Both the position numbers and the translations under genes were made by a program. A stretch of DNA of 64,000 nucleotides from Kaistella flava (ex Peng et al. 2021) (GTDB taxonomy: Bacteria > Bacteroidota > Bacteroidia > Flavobacteriales > Weeksellaceae): assembly GCF_015191005.1 (NCBI RefSeq), contig NZ_CP040442.1:248001-312000 (forward strand), in the 5' to 3' direction. Positions 1 through 9,617 of the stretch are shown piece by piece; positions within the stretch are counted from its first letter, which is position 1, and the number at the start of each line of letters is the position of its first letter. Under the pieces are notes generated by a model. It had not been told where the DNA came from and made no database searches. It saw only the letters and a program-made list of their open reading frames with translations.

Positions 1-58
1 AAGATTCCGGCGGAATCTTATCAATTTAACATCAAGAAAATGCGTTCCAGAGGAACGC
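1..58. repeat. Two short palindromic hairpins
   Basis: Two hairpins stand side by side. The first (1-19) pairs AAGATTCCG with CGGAATCTT. The second (42-58) pairs GCGTTCC with GGAACGC around AGA. Both share a TTCC..GGAA core, like REP-type intergenic hairpins. Their function is unknown. From 59 to 300 I see only AT-rich sequence with no gene. Confidence 0.5.
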
Positions 59-307
59 TATCTCATTTGTGCTTCAATTCAAAATTATTCAATTTTTCTC
101 GTGTTTGCTTGTGCGATTTCGAAGATTTGCTTTTGAATAAATTACATTAATTTTTAAATTTTTTTCAAAGCGTATTTCGCATTTTTCTTGCTTTCTCGCT
201 TTTAATTAATTTACAATGTTTATATCACGACAGATAAGATATTTAGATCTTTTCCTTCAAAAAATTCCAAACATTTCACACCAAATACATTCTCAATTTG
301 AGAATTC

Positions 308-334
308 AGCCTATCATAATGATAGGCTTTTTTC
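308..334 (+). terminator. Rho-independent terminator
   Basis: AGCCTATC (308-315) pairs with GATAGGCT (321-328) over a 5-nt loop and is followed by TTTTTT. It probably ends a plus-strand gene lying left of the window and insulates the kdp operon from it. Confidence 0.7.
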
Positions 335-441
335 GTTTTGAAAAGTTTGAAATTGTGATTAATACTATGTAAATCAATAAGTTAATATATTGGGGAATTG
401 TTTTTGGCCTTAAGGTTTTAAATCTTTAACAATTTAAAATT

Positions 442-525
442 ATGATGACAATAACCTTAATGATCACGGGGATTGCAATGTTCTTCCTGCTGGCAAAATC
501 TATTAACTTTTTTGATAAAATTTAA
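442..525 (+). CDS. Small hydrophobic ORF before kdpF
   Basis: This 27-codon ORF begins with two adjacent ATGs and encodes one hydrophobic stretch (ITGIAMFFLLAKSINFF) with a short charged end, so it would be a single-pass membrane peptide. It stops 4 nt before the kdpF start, a spacing that suggests co-translation with the kdp operon. I do not recognise a named family. It could be a second KdpF-like stabilising peptide or a leader peptide. The support is its position, its hydrophobicity and its tight spacing; chance occurrence is not excluded. Confidence 0.45.
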   Translation: MMTITLMITGIAMFFLLAKSINFFDKI

Positions 526-529
526 AACA

Positions 530-607
530 ATGTGGACGCTATTTATCCTTTCTCTCGCAGCATTTGGCTACATCTGCTATGTTTTACTCAAACCCGAAAA
601 ATTTTAA
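530..607 (+). CDS. kdpF: K+-transporting ATPase subunit KdpF
   Basis: This is a 25-residue single-helix peptide with a central hydrophobic run and the ending YVLLKPEKF, which matches the signature end of KdpF. KdpF is the small membrane subunit that stabilises the KdpABC potassium pump in the inner membrane. It lies 11 nt before kdpA, in the usual kdpFABC order. It is easily missed because of its length. The identification rests on the C-terminal motif and the gene order. Confidence 0.85.
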   Translation: MWTLFILSLAAFGYICYVLLKPEKF

Positions 608-618
608 AATAACACAAA

Positions 619-2313
619 ATGAATATTGAATTATTGGGGCTTGTTCTCATGTTTATAGTAACGTTACTTTTGGCAATTCCGCTCGGGAAATATATTGCAA
701 AAGTATATGGTCAAGAGAAAACTTTTTTGGATTTTATTTTTGATCCAATTGAAAAATTCCTTTACCGTTTATGCGGAATCAATCCAACGGTCGGTTGGAC
801 GTGGAAGCAGAATATGATGGCTTTATTGGCAATCAATTTTCTGTGGTTTCTAATGGGAATGTTTATTTTTATGAACCAAAGTTGGTTACCACTCAATCCT
901 GATCACAATCCAAGTCAAAGCTCTGATCTCGCTTTTAATACGACGATTTCCTTTTTGGTGAACTGTAATTTGCAGCATTATTCTGGAGAATCGGGCGTAA
1001 GTTATCTCGGACAATTGTTTTTAATGTTTCTTCAATTTACAACTGCCGCAACAGGAATGGCTGCAGTAGCGCATGTTTTCGTAGCATTTAAAGAAAAAAC
1101 AACAGATGTCTTAGGAAACTTTTTCGATTTTTTCGTAAAGTCAATTACCCGTCTTTTAATTCCTCTTTCGCTAATTGTAGGTTGTATCCTTTTAATTAAT
1201 GGAACCCCGATGACCTTTAATGGAAAAGATAAGGTAACTAATTTGGAAGGAAAAACGATGGAAGTTTCTACCGGACCAGTTGCAGCTTTTGTTCCCATCA
1301 AACATTTAGGAACGAACGGTGGTGGATTTTTCGGAGCGAATGGTGCTCATCCGTTAGAAAATCCTAATTATATCACCAATTTTACCGAGATGGTTTCTCA
1401 AATGTTGATTCCATTTGCACTCGTCTTTGCTTTCGGATATTTTATTAAAAGGAGAAAATTAAGTTGGACGATTTTTGCCGTAATGTCGATTGGATTCTTA
1501 TCATTAATGGCAATGAATGTCGCCTTTGAAAATGCTGGAAATCCTGCACTTCAAGAAATGGGAGCTGATATTTCTCTTGGCAATATGGAAGGAAAAGAAA
1601 TTAGAATTGGTTCCTCGGCTTCCGCTTATTGGAGTATTGCAACCACCGTTATTTCCACCGGATCTATAAATTCTATGCACGACAGTTATATGCCGCTTTC
1701 TGGTATGAATATGCTCTTGGCGATGATGATTAACAGTTTCTATGGTGGAGTAGGTGTTGGAATTCTAAATTATCTCGTATTCATTATTCTCGCCGTTTTT
1801 ATCAGTGGTTTAATGGTTGGACGAACACCAGAGTTTTTAGGCAAAAAAATCGAAGCTAAAGAGATGAAAATTGCGATGATGATTGCCTTACTGCATCCGT
1901 TTCTGATTTTAACGGGAACTGCTTTAACGGCTTATCAACCGGAGTTGGGAACTGCTACTTTGAATAATCCAACTTTCCATGGATTTAGTGAAATGTTATA
2001 TGAATTTACTTCAGCATCAGCGAATAATGGATCAGGCTTCGAAGGTTTGGGCGATAACACGCCTTGGTGGAATATTGCAACTGGAATCGTTTTAATTCTT
2101 GCGAGATTTCTACCAATCATCGGTCCGGTAGCAATTGCAGGACTTTTGGCCCAGAAAAAATATATCCCTGAAAGTGCCGGAACTTTAAAAACCGATACTC
2201 CAACTTTTGGTTTGATGACTTTGGGAGTTATTTTACTCATCGCTGCTTTAGCCTTTTTCCCGGCCTTAACATTAGGACCGATTGCAGAATATCTTACCTC
2301 CATCACCAAATAA
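619..2313 (+). CDS. kdpA: K+-transporting ATPase subunit KdpA
   Basis: KdpA is the potassium-binding and channel-like subunit of the high-affinity KdpFABC pump. At 564 residues it has the usual family length. It carries about ten hydrophobic segments and the selectivity-filter type motif GTNGGGFFGANGAHPLENP around residue 230. Other filter-like stretches occur near FLVNCNLQHYSG and FEFTSASANNGSGFEG-type sequence. It lies between kdpF (11 nt upstream) and kdpB (16 nt downstream), so the three genes form one transcript. The chosen ATG gives the normal short N-terminus before the first transmembrane helix. Expression is expected under potassium limitation or hyperosmotic stress, as in other kdp systems. 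Confidence 0.97.
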   Translation: MNIELLGLVLMFIVTLLLAIPLGKYIAKVYGQEKTFLDFIFDPIEKFLYRLCGINPTVGWTWKQNMMALLAINFLWFLMGMFIFMNQSWLPLNPDHNPSQSSDLAFNTTISFLVNCNLQHYSGESGVSYLGQLFLMFLQFTTAATGMAAVAHVFVAFKEKTTDVLGNFFDFFVKSITRLLIPLSLIVGCILLINGTPMTFNGKDKVTNLEGKTMEVSTGPVAAFVPIKHLGTNGGGFFGANGAHPLENPNYITNFTEMVSQMLIPFALVFAFGYFIKRRKLSWTIFAVMSIGFLSLMAMNVAFENAGNPALQEMGADISLGNMEGKEIRIGSSASAYWSIATTVISTGSINSMHDSYMPLSGMNMLLAMMINSFYGGVGVGILNYLVFIILAVFISGLMVGRTPEFLGKKIEAKEMKIAMMIALLHPFLILTGTALTAYQPELGTATLNNPTFHGFSEMLYEFTSASANNGSGFEGLGDNTPWWNIATGIVLILARFLPIIGPVAIAGLLAQKKYIPESAGTLKTDTPTFGLMTLGVILLIAALAFFPALTLGPIAEYLTSITK

Positions 2314-2329
2314 TTTTGACGATTAAAAA

Positions 2330-4372
2330 ATGAAAACAAAAAATACACAAAGTCTTTTTCAAAAGGATTTAGTTACCGAAGCGCTGAAACAGTCTTTTAT
2401 AAAATTGGATCCGCGCGGGATGATCAAAAATCCCATCATGTTCTTGGTGGAAGTTGGGACGGTGGTGATGTTCATTGTGTCAATATCAACTTTATTGGGA
2501 GATAATACTCAAGGAAGTTTTGGCTATAATTTCACCATCTTTATTACGCTTTTTTTTACCGTCTTATTTGCAAACTTTGCAGAAGCAATCGCAGAAGCAC
2601 GTGGAAAAGCGCAAGCTGATACTTTAAGAAAAACCCGTGAAGAAACTCCAGCCAAATTAATTGTAGAAAACAAACGCGGCTTCGAAGTAGAAACTCTTCA
2701 TAAAATGTCCGCAGAGATGCAGTTGGGAGATATTTTCCTTTGTGTTGCAGGCGATCAAATCCCGATGGATGGTGAAATTATTGAAGGTTTAGCCACCATC
2801 GATGAAAGTGCGATTACAGGTGAAAGTGCTCCGGTGATCCGTGAAGCTGGTGGAGATAAATCTTCTGTAACTGGTGGGACAAAAGTTCTTTCTGACAGAA
2901 TTAAAGTGAAAGTAACCACAAAACCGGGTGAAAGTTTTTTAGATAAAATGATTGCTTTGGTGGAAGGAGCGTCGCGTCAGAAAACTCCGAATGAAATCGC
3001 TTTAACCATTTTATTGGCAGGATTTACTCTAGTGTTTATCATCGTAACCGTAACCTTAAAACCCTTTGCAGATTATTCGCAAACACCAATTACGATTGCT
3101 GCTTTTATTTCACTTTTCGTGTGTCTGATTCCAACAACTATTGGCGGATTGCTTTCTGCGATTGGAATTGCGGGAATGGACAGAGCGTTGCGTGCAAACG
3201 TGATTACAAAATCTGGTAAAGCCGTAGAAACTGCGGGAGATATCGATGTTTTGCTTTTAGATAAAACCGGAACAATTACGATTGGAAATAGAAAAGCAAC
3301 GCAATTTTATCCTTCTAATGGAGTTGAGACCGAGAGATTTATAAAAGCTGCTGCCTTAAGTTCTTTGGCTGATGAAACGCCGGAAGGAAAATCTATTTTA
3401 GAACTGGCTGGTTTACAACAGGAAAATCTAATTGTAGAGAATCCAACTTTTATAGAATTTACTGCCGAAACGAGAAGTTCTGGAATTGATTTCGCCGATA
3501 CTAAAATTAGAAAAGGGGCGTATGATTCTATTAAACAGATGACGGAAAAAGCCGGAAATACTTTTCCTACTGAAACCAAAGAAGCGGTAGAAAAAATTTC
3601 AAATAACGGCGGAACTCCTTTAGTAGTTTTAGAAAATGATAAAGTAATTGGAGTAATCGAACTTCAGGATATCATTAAAACCGGAATGAACGAACGTTTC
3701 CAGCGTTTAAGAAAAATGGGTGTAAAAACCGTAATGGTAACTGGAGATAATCCTTTAACGGCCAAGTTTATCGCTGAAAAAGCCGGAGTTGATGATTTCA
3801 TCGCCGAAGCCAAACCGGAAGATAAAATGAACTACATCAAACGCGAGCAGGAAAGCGGGAAGTTAGTCGCCATGATGGGTGACGGAACCAATGATGCACC
3901 GGCTTTAGCGCAAGCAGATGTTGGTGTGGCGATGAACAGTGGAACTCAAGCCGCAAAAGAAGCGGGAAACATGGTAGATCTCGATAATGATCCTACCAAA
4001 CTCATCGAGATTGTAGAAATCGGAAAGCAACTTTTAATGACGCGCGGAACTTTAACTACATTTTCAATTGCCAATGATGTTGCTAAATATTTTGCCATTA
4101 TTCCTGCCTTGTTTATCACTTTTATTCCTGCACTTCAAGCTTTAAATATAATGAATTTGCACAGTCCTGAAAGTGCCATTTTATCTGCGGTAATCTTCAA
4201 TGCGATCATTATTCCGTTCTTAATTCCGTTGGCGCTGAAAGGCGTAGAATACAAACCGATTGGTGCAAGTGCTTTGTTGCGAAGAAACCTCTTGATCTAT
4301 GGACTTGGCGGAATTATCGTACCATTTATCGGTATAAAATTGATCGATATGGTCGTTACGCTCTTTATGTAA
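2330..4372 (+). CDS. kdpB: K+-transporting P-type ATPase subunit KdpB
   Basis: KdpB is the catalytic P-type ATPase subunit that drives K+ import by KdpFABC. Its 680 residues include the actuator motif TGES (about 163-166), whose serine is the inhibitory phosphorylation site known from Escherichia coli KdpB. The phosphorylation motif DKTGT has its Asp near residue 311. The hinge motif is [21 protein letters not shown]. Transmembrane helices sit at about 35-85, 225-290 and in the last 120 residues. It follows kdpA after 16 nt and precedes kdpC by 24 nt. All catalytic motifs are intact, so the pump should be active. Confidence 0.97.
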   Translation: MKTKNTQSLFQKDLVTEALKQSFIKLDPRGMIKNPIMFLVEVGTVVMFIVSISTLLGDNTQGSFGYNFTIFITLFFTVLFANFAEAIAEARGKAQADTLRKTREETPAKLIVENKRGFEVETLHKMSAEMQLGDIFLCVAGDQIPMDGEIIEGLATIDESAITGESAPVIREAGGDKSSVTGGTKVLSDRIKVKVTTKPGESFLDKMIALVEGASRQKTPNEIALTILLAGFTLVFIIVTVTLKPFADYSQTPITIAAFISLFVCLIPTTIGGLLSAIGIAGMDRALRANVITKSGKAVETAGDIDVLLLDKTGTITIGNRKATQFYPSNGVETERFIKAAALSSLADETPEGKSILELAGLQQENLIVENPTFIEFTAETRSSGIDFADTKIRKGAYDSIKQMTEKAGNTFPTETKEAVEKISNNGGTPLVVLENDKVIGVIELQDIIKTGMNERFQRLRKMGVKTVMVTGDNPLTAKFIAEKAGVDDFIAEAKPEDKMNYIKREQESGKLVAMMGDGTNDAPALAQADVGVAMNSGTQAAKEAGNMVDLDNDPTKLIEIVEIGKQLLMTRGTLTTFSIANDVAKYFAIIPALFITFIPALQALNIMNLHSPESAILSAVIFNAIIIPFLIPLALKGVEYKPIGASALLRRNLLIYGLGGIIVPFIGIKLIDMVVTLFM

Positions 4373-4396
4373 TTATTAAAATTTTAATTAAAAAAA

Positions 4397-4954
4397 ATGA
4401 AAAAATATTTTAGACCTACTATTGTTTTGACTTTAGGAATGGTCGTTTTAATCGGAACTTATACCGTCATCGTTTTTGGATTTGGGAAAGTTTTGCCGAA
4501 TAAAGGAGTAGGCGAACAAATCACTTTAAATGGAAAAAGACAATACGCTAATATCGGACAGCAATTTACACTTCCGCAATATTTTCAAGGCCGTCCGTCG
4601 GCAGTAGATTATAATGCTGCAGGAAGCGGTGGTAGCAATAAAGGTCCGAATAATCCTGAATATTTACAGATTGTTCAAAAAAGAATCGACAATTTAAAAA
4701 TGCAGAATCCCACAATGAAAGAGATGAAAGTTCCGGTGGATTTAATTACTGCTAGTGGAAGCGGATTAGATCCTAATATCTCAGTGAAAGCGGCAGAATA
4801 TCAAATTGATCGAGTTGCAAAAGCCAGAAATATTTCAGTGGAAAGCCTAAAAGAACTCATTGCTAAAAATTCTGCAGACGAGAATATCGTGTTTTTTGCA
4901 CCTCAAAAAGTAAATGTTCTGAAACTAAATGCAGCTTTGGAAAATCTAAAATAA
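4397..4954 (+). CDS. kdpC: K+-transporting ATPase subunit KdpC
   Basis: KdpC is the small single-pass subunit that completes the KdpFABC pump. It has 185 residues, the usual family length, with one N-terminal transmembrane helix at about 8-30. The motif FQGRPSAVDYNAAGSGGSN is followed by PNNPEYLQIVQKRI and a C-terminal VNVLKLN segment, all typical of the family. It is the last pump gene. No canonical terminator follows; the next 490 bp hold two inverted-repeat elements before the porin gene. Confidence 0.95.
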   Translation: MKKYFRPTIVLTLGMVVLIGTYTVIVFGFGKVLPNKGVGEQITLNGKRQYANIGQQFTLPQYFQGRPSAVDYNAAGSGGSNKGPNNPEYLQIVQKRIDNLKMQNPTMKEMKVPVDLITASGSGLDPNISVKAAEYQIDRVAKARNISVESLKELIAKNSADENIVFFAPQKVNVLKLNAALENLK

Positions 4955-4979
4955 TGACACTATAAATTCAAATTCTTTA

Positions 4980-5116
4980 AACCGCAAAAGTGGCAAAACA
5001 GAAATGGGTGAAGGAGGTTTTTCATAAGAATGTAAAATCCTATAATTGTTATTGATTCCCCTTTTGCTGACTTTTGATCCCCTTTCCAGAACATAACTTT
5101 TTTGTCTTTTGTGGTT
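4980..5116. repeat. Inverted-repeat element, copy A (degenerate)
   Basis: The left end AACCGCAAAAG (4980-4990) is nearly the reverse complement of the right end CTTTTGTGGTT (5106-5116). The ends resemble those of copies B and C nearby but are more diverged. No ORF of interest lies inside. It looks like a non-coding dispersed repeat or an old MITE-like element. Confidence 0.5.
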
Positions 5117-5221
5117 AGAGAAATTTGGACAAAATGATGGTTTCAAAATGAAACTCTTTAAAAAAATTAAAAACAATTTTATTCTGGTAGATGTCAAAAA
5201 TGAATTGAATATCAAAATTTA

Positions 5222-5361
5222 AAACCACAAAGTCACAAAGATAAATAGCATAAAAATCTAACTTCTAAAAAGAACACAAAATCTTTGAAAATCTATAGAT
5301 TTTCATTTTTGTGAACTTTTATTTATGACTTTTTAAAATGCTCTTTTGTGACTTTGTGGTT
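5222..5361. repeat. Inverted-repeat element, copy B
   Basis: The terminal inverted repeat is AACCACAAAGTCACAAAG at 5222-5239 against CTTTTGTGACTTTGTGGTT at 5343-5361. It is perfect over 17 bp and encloses about 100 bp of AT-rich DNA. The inner right half shares CATTTTTGTGAACTT with copy C. With copy A it fills most of the 4955-5445 gap, in which I see no gene. Confidence 0.7.
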
Positions 5362-5445
5362 AAAAATAATTGTTTGACTTAATGCAAATTATCAATTTAC
5401 TTTTTTTGTCATGTACTGTATTAATTTATATACCCTTTTCCAACA

Positions 5446-6528
5446 ATGAAAAAAATAATTTTATCAGCATCTTTATTGGCTTTTGGAATTTCAAATGCTC
5501 AAGAACAAACAGAAAATGAAGTTCCAAAACTTACTTTTTCAGGTTACGCAGAAATTTTTTATGCTTACGATTTCAGTCAGCCTGAAAATCATATTCGCCA
5601 ACCTTTTCTTTATACTTATAACCGTCATAACGAGTTTAATTTGAATTTAGGTTTGGTAAAAGCAAATTATTCCACAGAGAATATGCGGGCTAACTTGGCT
5701 TTAATGGCTGGAACGTATCCACAAGATAATATGTCGGCAGAACAGGATTTATTGAAAAACATCAGTGAAGCAAACATCGGTTTTAAAATTTCAAAAAAGA
5801 AAAATATTTGGATTGATGCTGGAATTATGCCGTCTCACATCGGTTGGGAAAGTGCTATTGGCAGAGATAATTTAACTTTAACCCGAAGTATTGCTGCCGA
5901 AAATTCTCCTTATTTTGAAACAGGTGCGAAGATTTCTTATACTTCAGACAATGGTAAGTTTTATTTAAGCGGATTGGTTTTGAATGGCTGGCAAAGAATC
6001 GCTCGTCCGGAAGGAAATCAAACTTTGGCTTTCGGACACCAATTAACTTATAAGTTCTCTGATGATTTAAGTTTAAACAGCAGCTCATTTATCGGAAATG
6101 ACAAACCAACAATCGATAAAAGAATGCGCTACTTTCACGATTTATATGCTAATTTTAATCTCGGAACGAAGTGGTCTGGAATTGTAGGTTTTGATATTGG
6201 CGCAGAACAAAGTGCAAAAGGAAGTGAAAAATATAATTCATGGTATTCCCCAAATTTACTGCTGCGATATGCGATTACGGATCGCACAAAAATTGGTGGT
6301 AGAGTAGAATACTTTAATGATAGAAATGGAGTTATCATCGGAACTACGACGCGAAATGGATTTCAAACTTTTGGCTATTCTTTAAATATAGATCATGAAA
6401 TTTATAAGAACATTTTGTGGAGAACGGAAGCTCGCGGATTTTCTGCAAAAGATGCCATTTTTATGAAAGATAATAGTCCTGAAAACACTAATTTCTTTAT
6501 TACCACAAGTTTGTCAGCCTGGTTTTGA
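5446..6528 (+). CDS. Outer-membrane porin-like beta-barrel
   Basis: This 360-residue protein has a clear signal peptide (MKKIILSASLLAFGISNAQ, cleavage after about 18). The mature part is rich in alternating aromatic and polar strands and ends in an aromatic residue (SLSAWF), as outer-membrane barrels do. It resembles the OmpL-like porin family that accompanies kdp genes in flavobacteria. Its place between kdpC and kdpD suggests it admits K+ or other small ions into the periplasm for the Kdp pump; that role is inferred from context only. The gene is bracketed by copies B and C of one inverted-repeat family, which may be chance or a sign that it was inserted as a cassette. Confidence 0.8.
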   Translation: MKKIILSASLLAFGISNAQEQTENEVPKLTFSGYAEIFYAYDFSQPENHIRQPFLYTYNRHNEFNLNLGLVKANYSTENMRANLALMAGTYPQDNMSAEQDLLKNISEANIGFKISKKKNIWIDAGIMPSHIGWESAIGRDNLTLTRSIAAENSPYFETGAKISYTSDNGKFYLSGLVLNGWQRIARPEGNQTLAFGHQLTYKFSDDLSLNSSSFIGNDKPTIDKRMRYFHDLYANFNLGTKWSGIVGFDIGAEQSAKGSEKYNSWYSPNLLLRYAITDRTKIGGRVEYFNDRNGVIIGTTTRNGFQTFGYSLNIDHEIYKNILWRTEARGFSAKDAIFMKDNSPENTNFFITTSLSAWF

Positions 6529-6545
6529 CATTGTAAAAAAATTCA

Positions 6546-6668
6546 AACTACAAAGTCACAAAGATCAAATTGAATAAAAGTAAAACTATAATAAGGAAAA
6601 AGATTTTTCATTTTTGTGAACTTCTGTTTTGGACATTTATTACTGTCATCTTTTGTGACTTTGTGGTT
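6546..6668. repeat. Inverted-repeat element, copy C
   Basis: The left end AACTACAAAGTCACAAAG (6546-6563) pairs with CTTTTGTGACTTTGTGGTT (6650-6668). The interior shares the CATTTTTGTGAACTT block with copy B in the same orientation. It lies between the porin and kdpD, so the transcript may carry this long hairpin. Confidence 0.7.
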
Positions 6669-6729
6669 AAAATATAGGAAGTAAAGTTTATCTTTTCTGT
6701 CCGCTAATTATAAATTAAATTTTAAAACC

Positions 6730-7842
6730 ATGTCTTCAGCAGAACATTTCCTCGAACTGATTCAACGTTCCAAACGTGGCAAATTCAAGATTTATATCGG
6801 AATGAGCGCCGGTGTTGGGAAAACGTATCGTATGTTGCAGGAAGCACATTCTTTGCTGAAACATGACGTTGATATTAAAATTGGATACATTGAGCCACAT
6901 CTTCGCGCCGAAACGATTGCTTTGGTAGAAGGAATTCCGGCCATTCCCCGTAAATCAATTTTCTATAAAGGAAAATATTTAGAGGAAATGGATTTGCAGG
7001 CGATTATTAATGATCATCCGGATATTGTGATTGTCGATGAATTGGCCCATACGAATGTGGAAGGCAGCGCAAACAAAAAGAGATGGCAAGATGTTTTGCA
7101 AATTTTGGAGGCTGGAATTAATGTAATCAGTGCGGTTAATATTCAGCACATCGAAAGTCTGAATGAAAGTGTAAAGAATATCATCGGAATTGAAGTTACA
7201 GAAAGGGTTCCTGATAAAATCCTGGCGCTTGCTGATGAAGTAGTCAACATCGATTTAACTGGCGACGAATTAATTGCGCGGTTGAAAGAGGGCAAAATTT
7301 ACCCCGCAGATAAAATTGAAATTTCATTGCAAAATTTTTTTAAAAGTGACCATATCTTACAATTGCGGGAACTTGCCTTGAAAGAAGTAGCGACTCACGT
7401 CGAAAAAAAGGTGGAGACTGAAGTAACAAAACCTTTAAATGTTCGTCCAGAGAAATTTCTCGCGTGTATTAGCAGCAATGAAAAAACAGCAAAATCCGTC
7501 ATTCGGAAAACCGCAAGATTAGCAAGTTATTATAACAGCCGTTGGACCGTACTTTATGTGCAGATTCCGAAAGAAAATCCTGATAAAATTGCTTTGGATA
7601 AACAAAGGTTTCTGATTAATAATTTGAATTTTGCTCAGGAAATGGGCGCCAAAGTCGTGCAAAAAAAAGGACATAATATTGCGGAAACGATATCTGAATA
7701 TGTTCAGGAAAATCAGATTACGACGGTTTGTATTGGGAAACCACAACTTAATTTTATTCAGGAACTTTTCCGGCTCAGTTGGTTTCATAACTTTGTCAAC
7801 AAAATGATGAGCAAGAAAGTAGATATCATCATTCTGTCTTAA
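6730..7842 (+). CDS. kdpD: KdpD N-terminal-type K+ sensor (ATPase plus USP domains)
   Basis: This 370-residue cytoplasmic protein matches the N-terminal half of KdpD. It has the KdpD ATPase domain with a Walker A-like GMSAGVGKTYRML (residues 24-36) and a Walker B-like VIVDELAHTN (about 98-107), followed by a universal-stress-protein fold from about residue 240 to the end. It lacks the membrane helices and kinase core of Escherichia coli KdpD, which is about 890 residues long. The kinase part is presumably supplied by the next gene, 50 nt downstream. The two would form a split potassium or osmotic sensor for the kdp operon. The end at residue 370 coincides with the end of the USP domain, so this looks like a natural short form and not a frameshift. 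Confidence 0.9.
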   Translation: MSSAEHFLELIQRSKRGKFKIYIGMSAGVGKTYRMLQEAHSLLKHDVDIKIGYIEPHLRAETIALVEGIPAIPRKSIFYKGKYLEEMDLQAIINDHPDIVIVDELAHTNVEGSANKKRWQDVLQILEAGINVISAVNIQHIESLNESVKNIIGIEVTERVPDKILALADEVVNIDLTGDELIARLKEGKIYPADKIEISLQNFFKSDHILQLRELALKEVATHVEKKVETEVTKPLNVRPEKFLACISSNEKTAKSVIRKTARLASYYNSRWTVLYVQIPKENPDKIALDKQRFLINNLNFAQEMGAKVVQKKGHNIAETISEYVQENQITTVCIGKPQLNFIQELFRLSWFHNFVNKMMSKKVDIIILS

Positions 7843-7892
7843 ATTTGATAGAAGATTATTTCTTTAAAAATTTAATTATTTAAGGTATCACA

Positions 7893-9602
7893 ATGAAAAT
7901 TAAAACCAAACTCACGCTCGGTGTAGGACTCTTATTCCTGATGATTGTTTTGCTGTCTATTATTAGTTCAGTCAATATTTATAAGCAAAAATCAGATACA
8001 GAAAAGATATTAATTGCCAATTATAACTCGCTGGAATATGCGAAAAATATGATGTTGGCTTTAGATAAAATTCCGGCCGATAAAACACAGACCATTATTT
8101 TTAAAGATAATCTGGTGCAGGAAAGTAAAAACCTCACTGAAAATGGAGAGAAAGATGCTTATTTAAGTTTGTCAGGTCATTTTCAAAATTTTCTCAACAC
8201 TAAAAATGTTGAACGTGAAAAACTCATCAGAAATGATTTGGTCGAAATTATGAGGCTGAACATGAATGCAATTGTTCAGAAAAGTGATACAGCTATTGCG
8301 ACATCCCAAACTGCGATTACTTGGGTGATTTCTTTGGGTACCGTTTGTTTTTTAATTGCCTTTACACTGCTTTTTAACTTGCCCGAAAATATTGCCCGTC
8401 CAATTCGGGAATTGACGGAAAGTATCAAGCAGATAGCGAATAAAAACTATCATGAACGCGTTCATTTTGAAGGCAGTTTAGAGTTTGAAGATTTGGCAAA
8501 TTCTTTTAATTCGATGGCCGAAAAGTTAGAGGAATATCAAAGCAGCAGTTTATACAAACAGTTGATGGATAAAAAGCGCGTGGAAATGCTGATCGCCAAT
8601 ATGCATGATCCAGTGATTGGATTGGACGAAAATAATTCCATCAACTTTATTAATGAGGAAGCTTTGAAAATTTCAGGATTGGTGCGCGAAGATATCCTCG
8701 GGAAATCTGCGTCTGATATTGCTGTACATAATGATTTATTACGGGAACTTTTACAAAATGTACCTAAAAAAAATAGAGCCGATTCACCCATGAAAATTTT
8801 TGCTGATAATAAAGAAAGTTATTTCGAACAGGAAATTATTCCCATCAATATAATTCCGACTGGAGAAACTGAAAAAAAAGAAGCCGGAAAAGTTATTTTA
8901 CTGCGGAATGTGACTGCTCATAAAGAACTTGATTTTGCGAAAACCAACTTTATCGCCACAGTTTCTCATGAATTAAAAACACCGATTTCTTCTATGAAAA
9001 TGGGAACTCAATTGCTGAAAAATGAGAAGTTTGGTTTGCTGAACGAACAGCAAAAAGAATTATTAAAAAGCATCGAGGAAGATGGTGAACGATTACTCAG
9101 TATCACTGGTGAATTACTGAATCTTTCGCAGGCAGAAAGTGGAAATATCCGCTTGGACATTAAAGATTGTAATGTCGCTGATTTGGTAAAAACGGCTTTG
9201 TCTAATAATTTGACCATCGCAGAAAATAAAGAAATCGTCCTCATTTCGAACTTTAAAACGACACAGGAAGAAACTGTAAAAGCCGACTTTGATAAAACAG
9301 TTTGGGTGCTGAATAATTTTCTGAGTAATGCCATTAAACATTCTAAAGCAGGACAGGAAATTATTGTTTCGACAGAAAAAATTGATGATAAAATTAAGTT
9401 TTCTGTACAAGATTTTGGAGAAGGGATCGATCAAAAATACCAGACTAAGGTTTTTGAACGCTACTTTCAAGTTCCAGAAGATCATCAAAATGGAACCGGA
9501 CTTGGATTGGCCATCAGCAAAAATTTTATAGAAAAACAGGGTGGCGAAATCGGTGTACAAAGCACGGTAAATGAAGGGAGCACTTTTTGGATGACTTTGT
9601 AA
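7893..9602 (+). CDS. HAMP-PAS sensor histidine kinase, Kdp-associated
   Basis: This is a 569-residue membrane histidine kinase. Transmembrane helix 1 lies at about 8-28, a periplasmic segment follows, and helix 2 is at about 142-163. A HAMP linker spans about 165-217 and a PAS-like domain about 228-340. The HisKA box TVSHELKTP places the phospho-accepting His near residue 359. The HATPase domain shows N-box NNFLSNAIKHS, G1 DFGEGI and G2 GTGLGLAIS. It follows the short kdpD by 50 nt and most likely acts as its kinase half. No response-regulator gene is in the window, so the partner would lie upstream or elsewhere. Stop at 9602 and convergent stop at 9618 are only 15 nt apart. Confidence 0.88.
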   Translation: MKIKTKLTLGVGLLFLMIVLLSIISSVNIYKQKSDTEKILIANYNSLEYAKNMMLALDKIPADKTQTIIFKDNLVQESKNLTENGEKDAYLSLSGHFQNFLNTKNVEREKLIRNDLVEIMRLNMNAIVQKSDTAIATSQTAITWVISLGTVCFLIAFTLLFNLPENIARPIRELTESIKQIANKNYHERVHFEGSLEFEDLANSFNSMAEKLEEYQSSSLYKQLMDKKRVEMLIANMHDPVIGLDENNSINFINEEALKISGLVREDILGKSASDIAVHNDLLRELLQNVPKKNRADSPMKIFADNKESYFEQEIIPINIIPTGETEKKEAGKVILLRNVTAHKELDFAKTNFIATVSHELKTPISSMKMGTQLLKNEKFGLLNEQQKELLKSIEEDGERLLSITGELLNLSQAESGNIRLDIKDCNVADLVKTALSNNLTIAENKEIVLISNFKTTQEETVKADFDKTVWVLNNFLSNAIKHSKAGQEIIVSTEKIDDKIKFSVQDFGEGIDQKYQTKVFERYFQVPEDHQNGTGLGLAISKNFIEKQGGEIGVQSTVNEGSTFWMTL

Positions 9603-9617
9603 TTTGAAAAAAACTTT

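Noticed and set aside
392..408. Sigma-54 promoter before kdpF
   Set aside because: The GG and GC elements are 11 nt apart and not 10. Kept only as a note in the Kdp finding.
6730..9602. A frameshift splitting one full-length kdpD
   Set aside because: The first protein ends at a natural domain boundary, the second has its own start, membrane helices and HAMP domain, and a 50-nt gap separates them.
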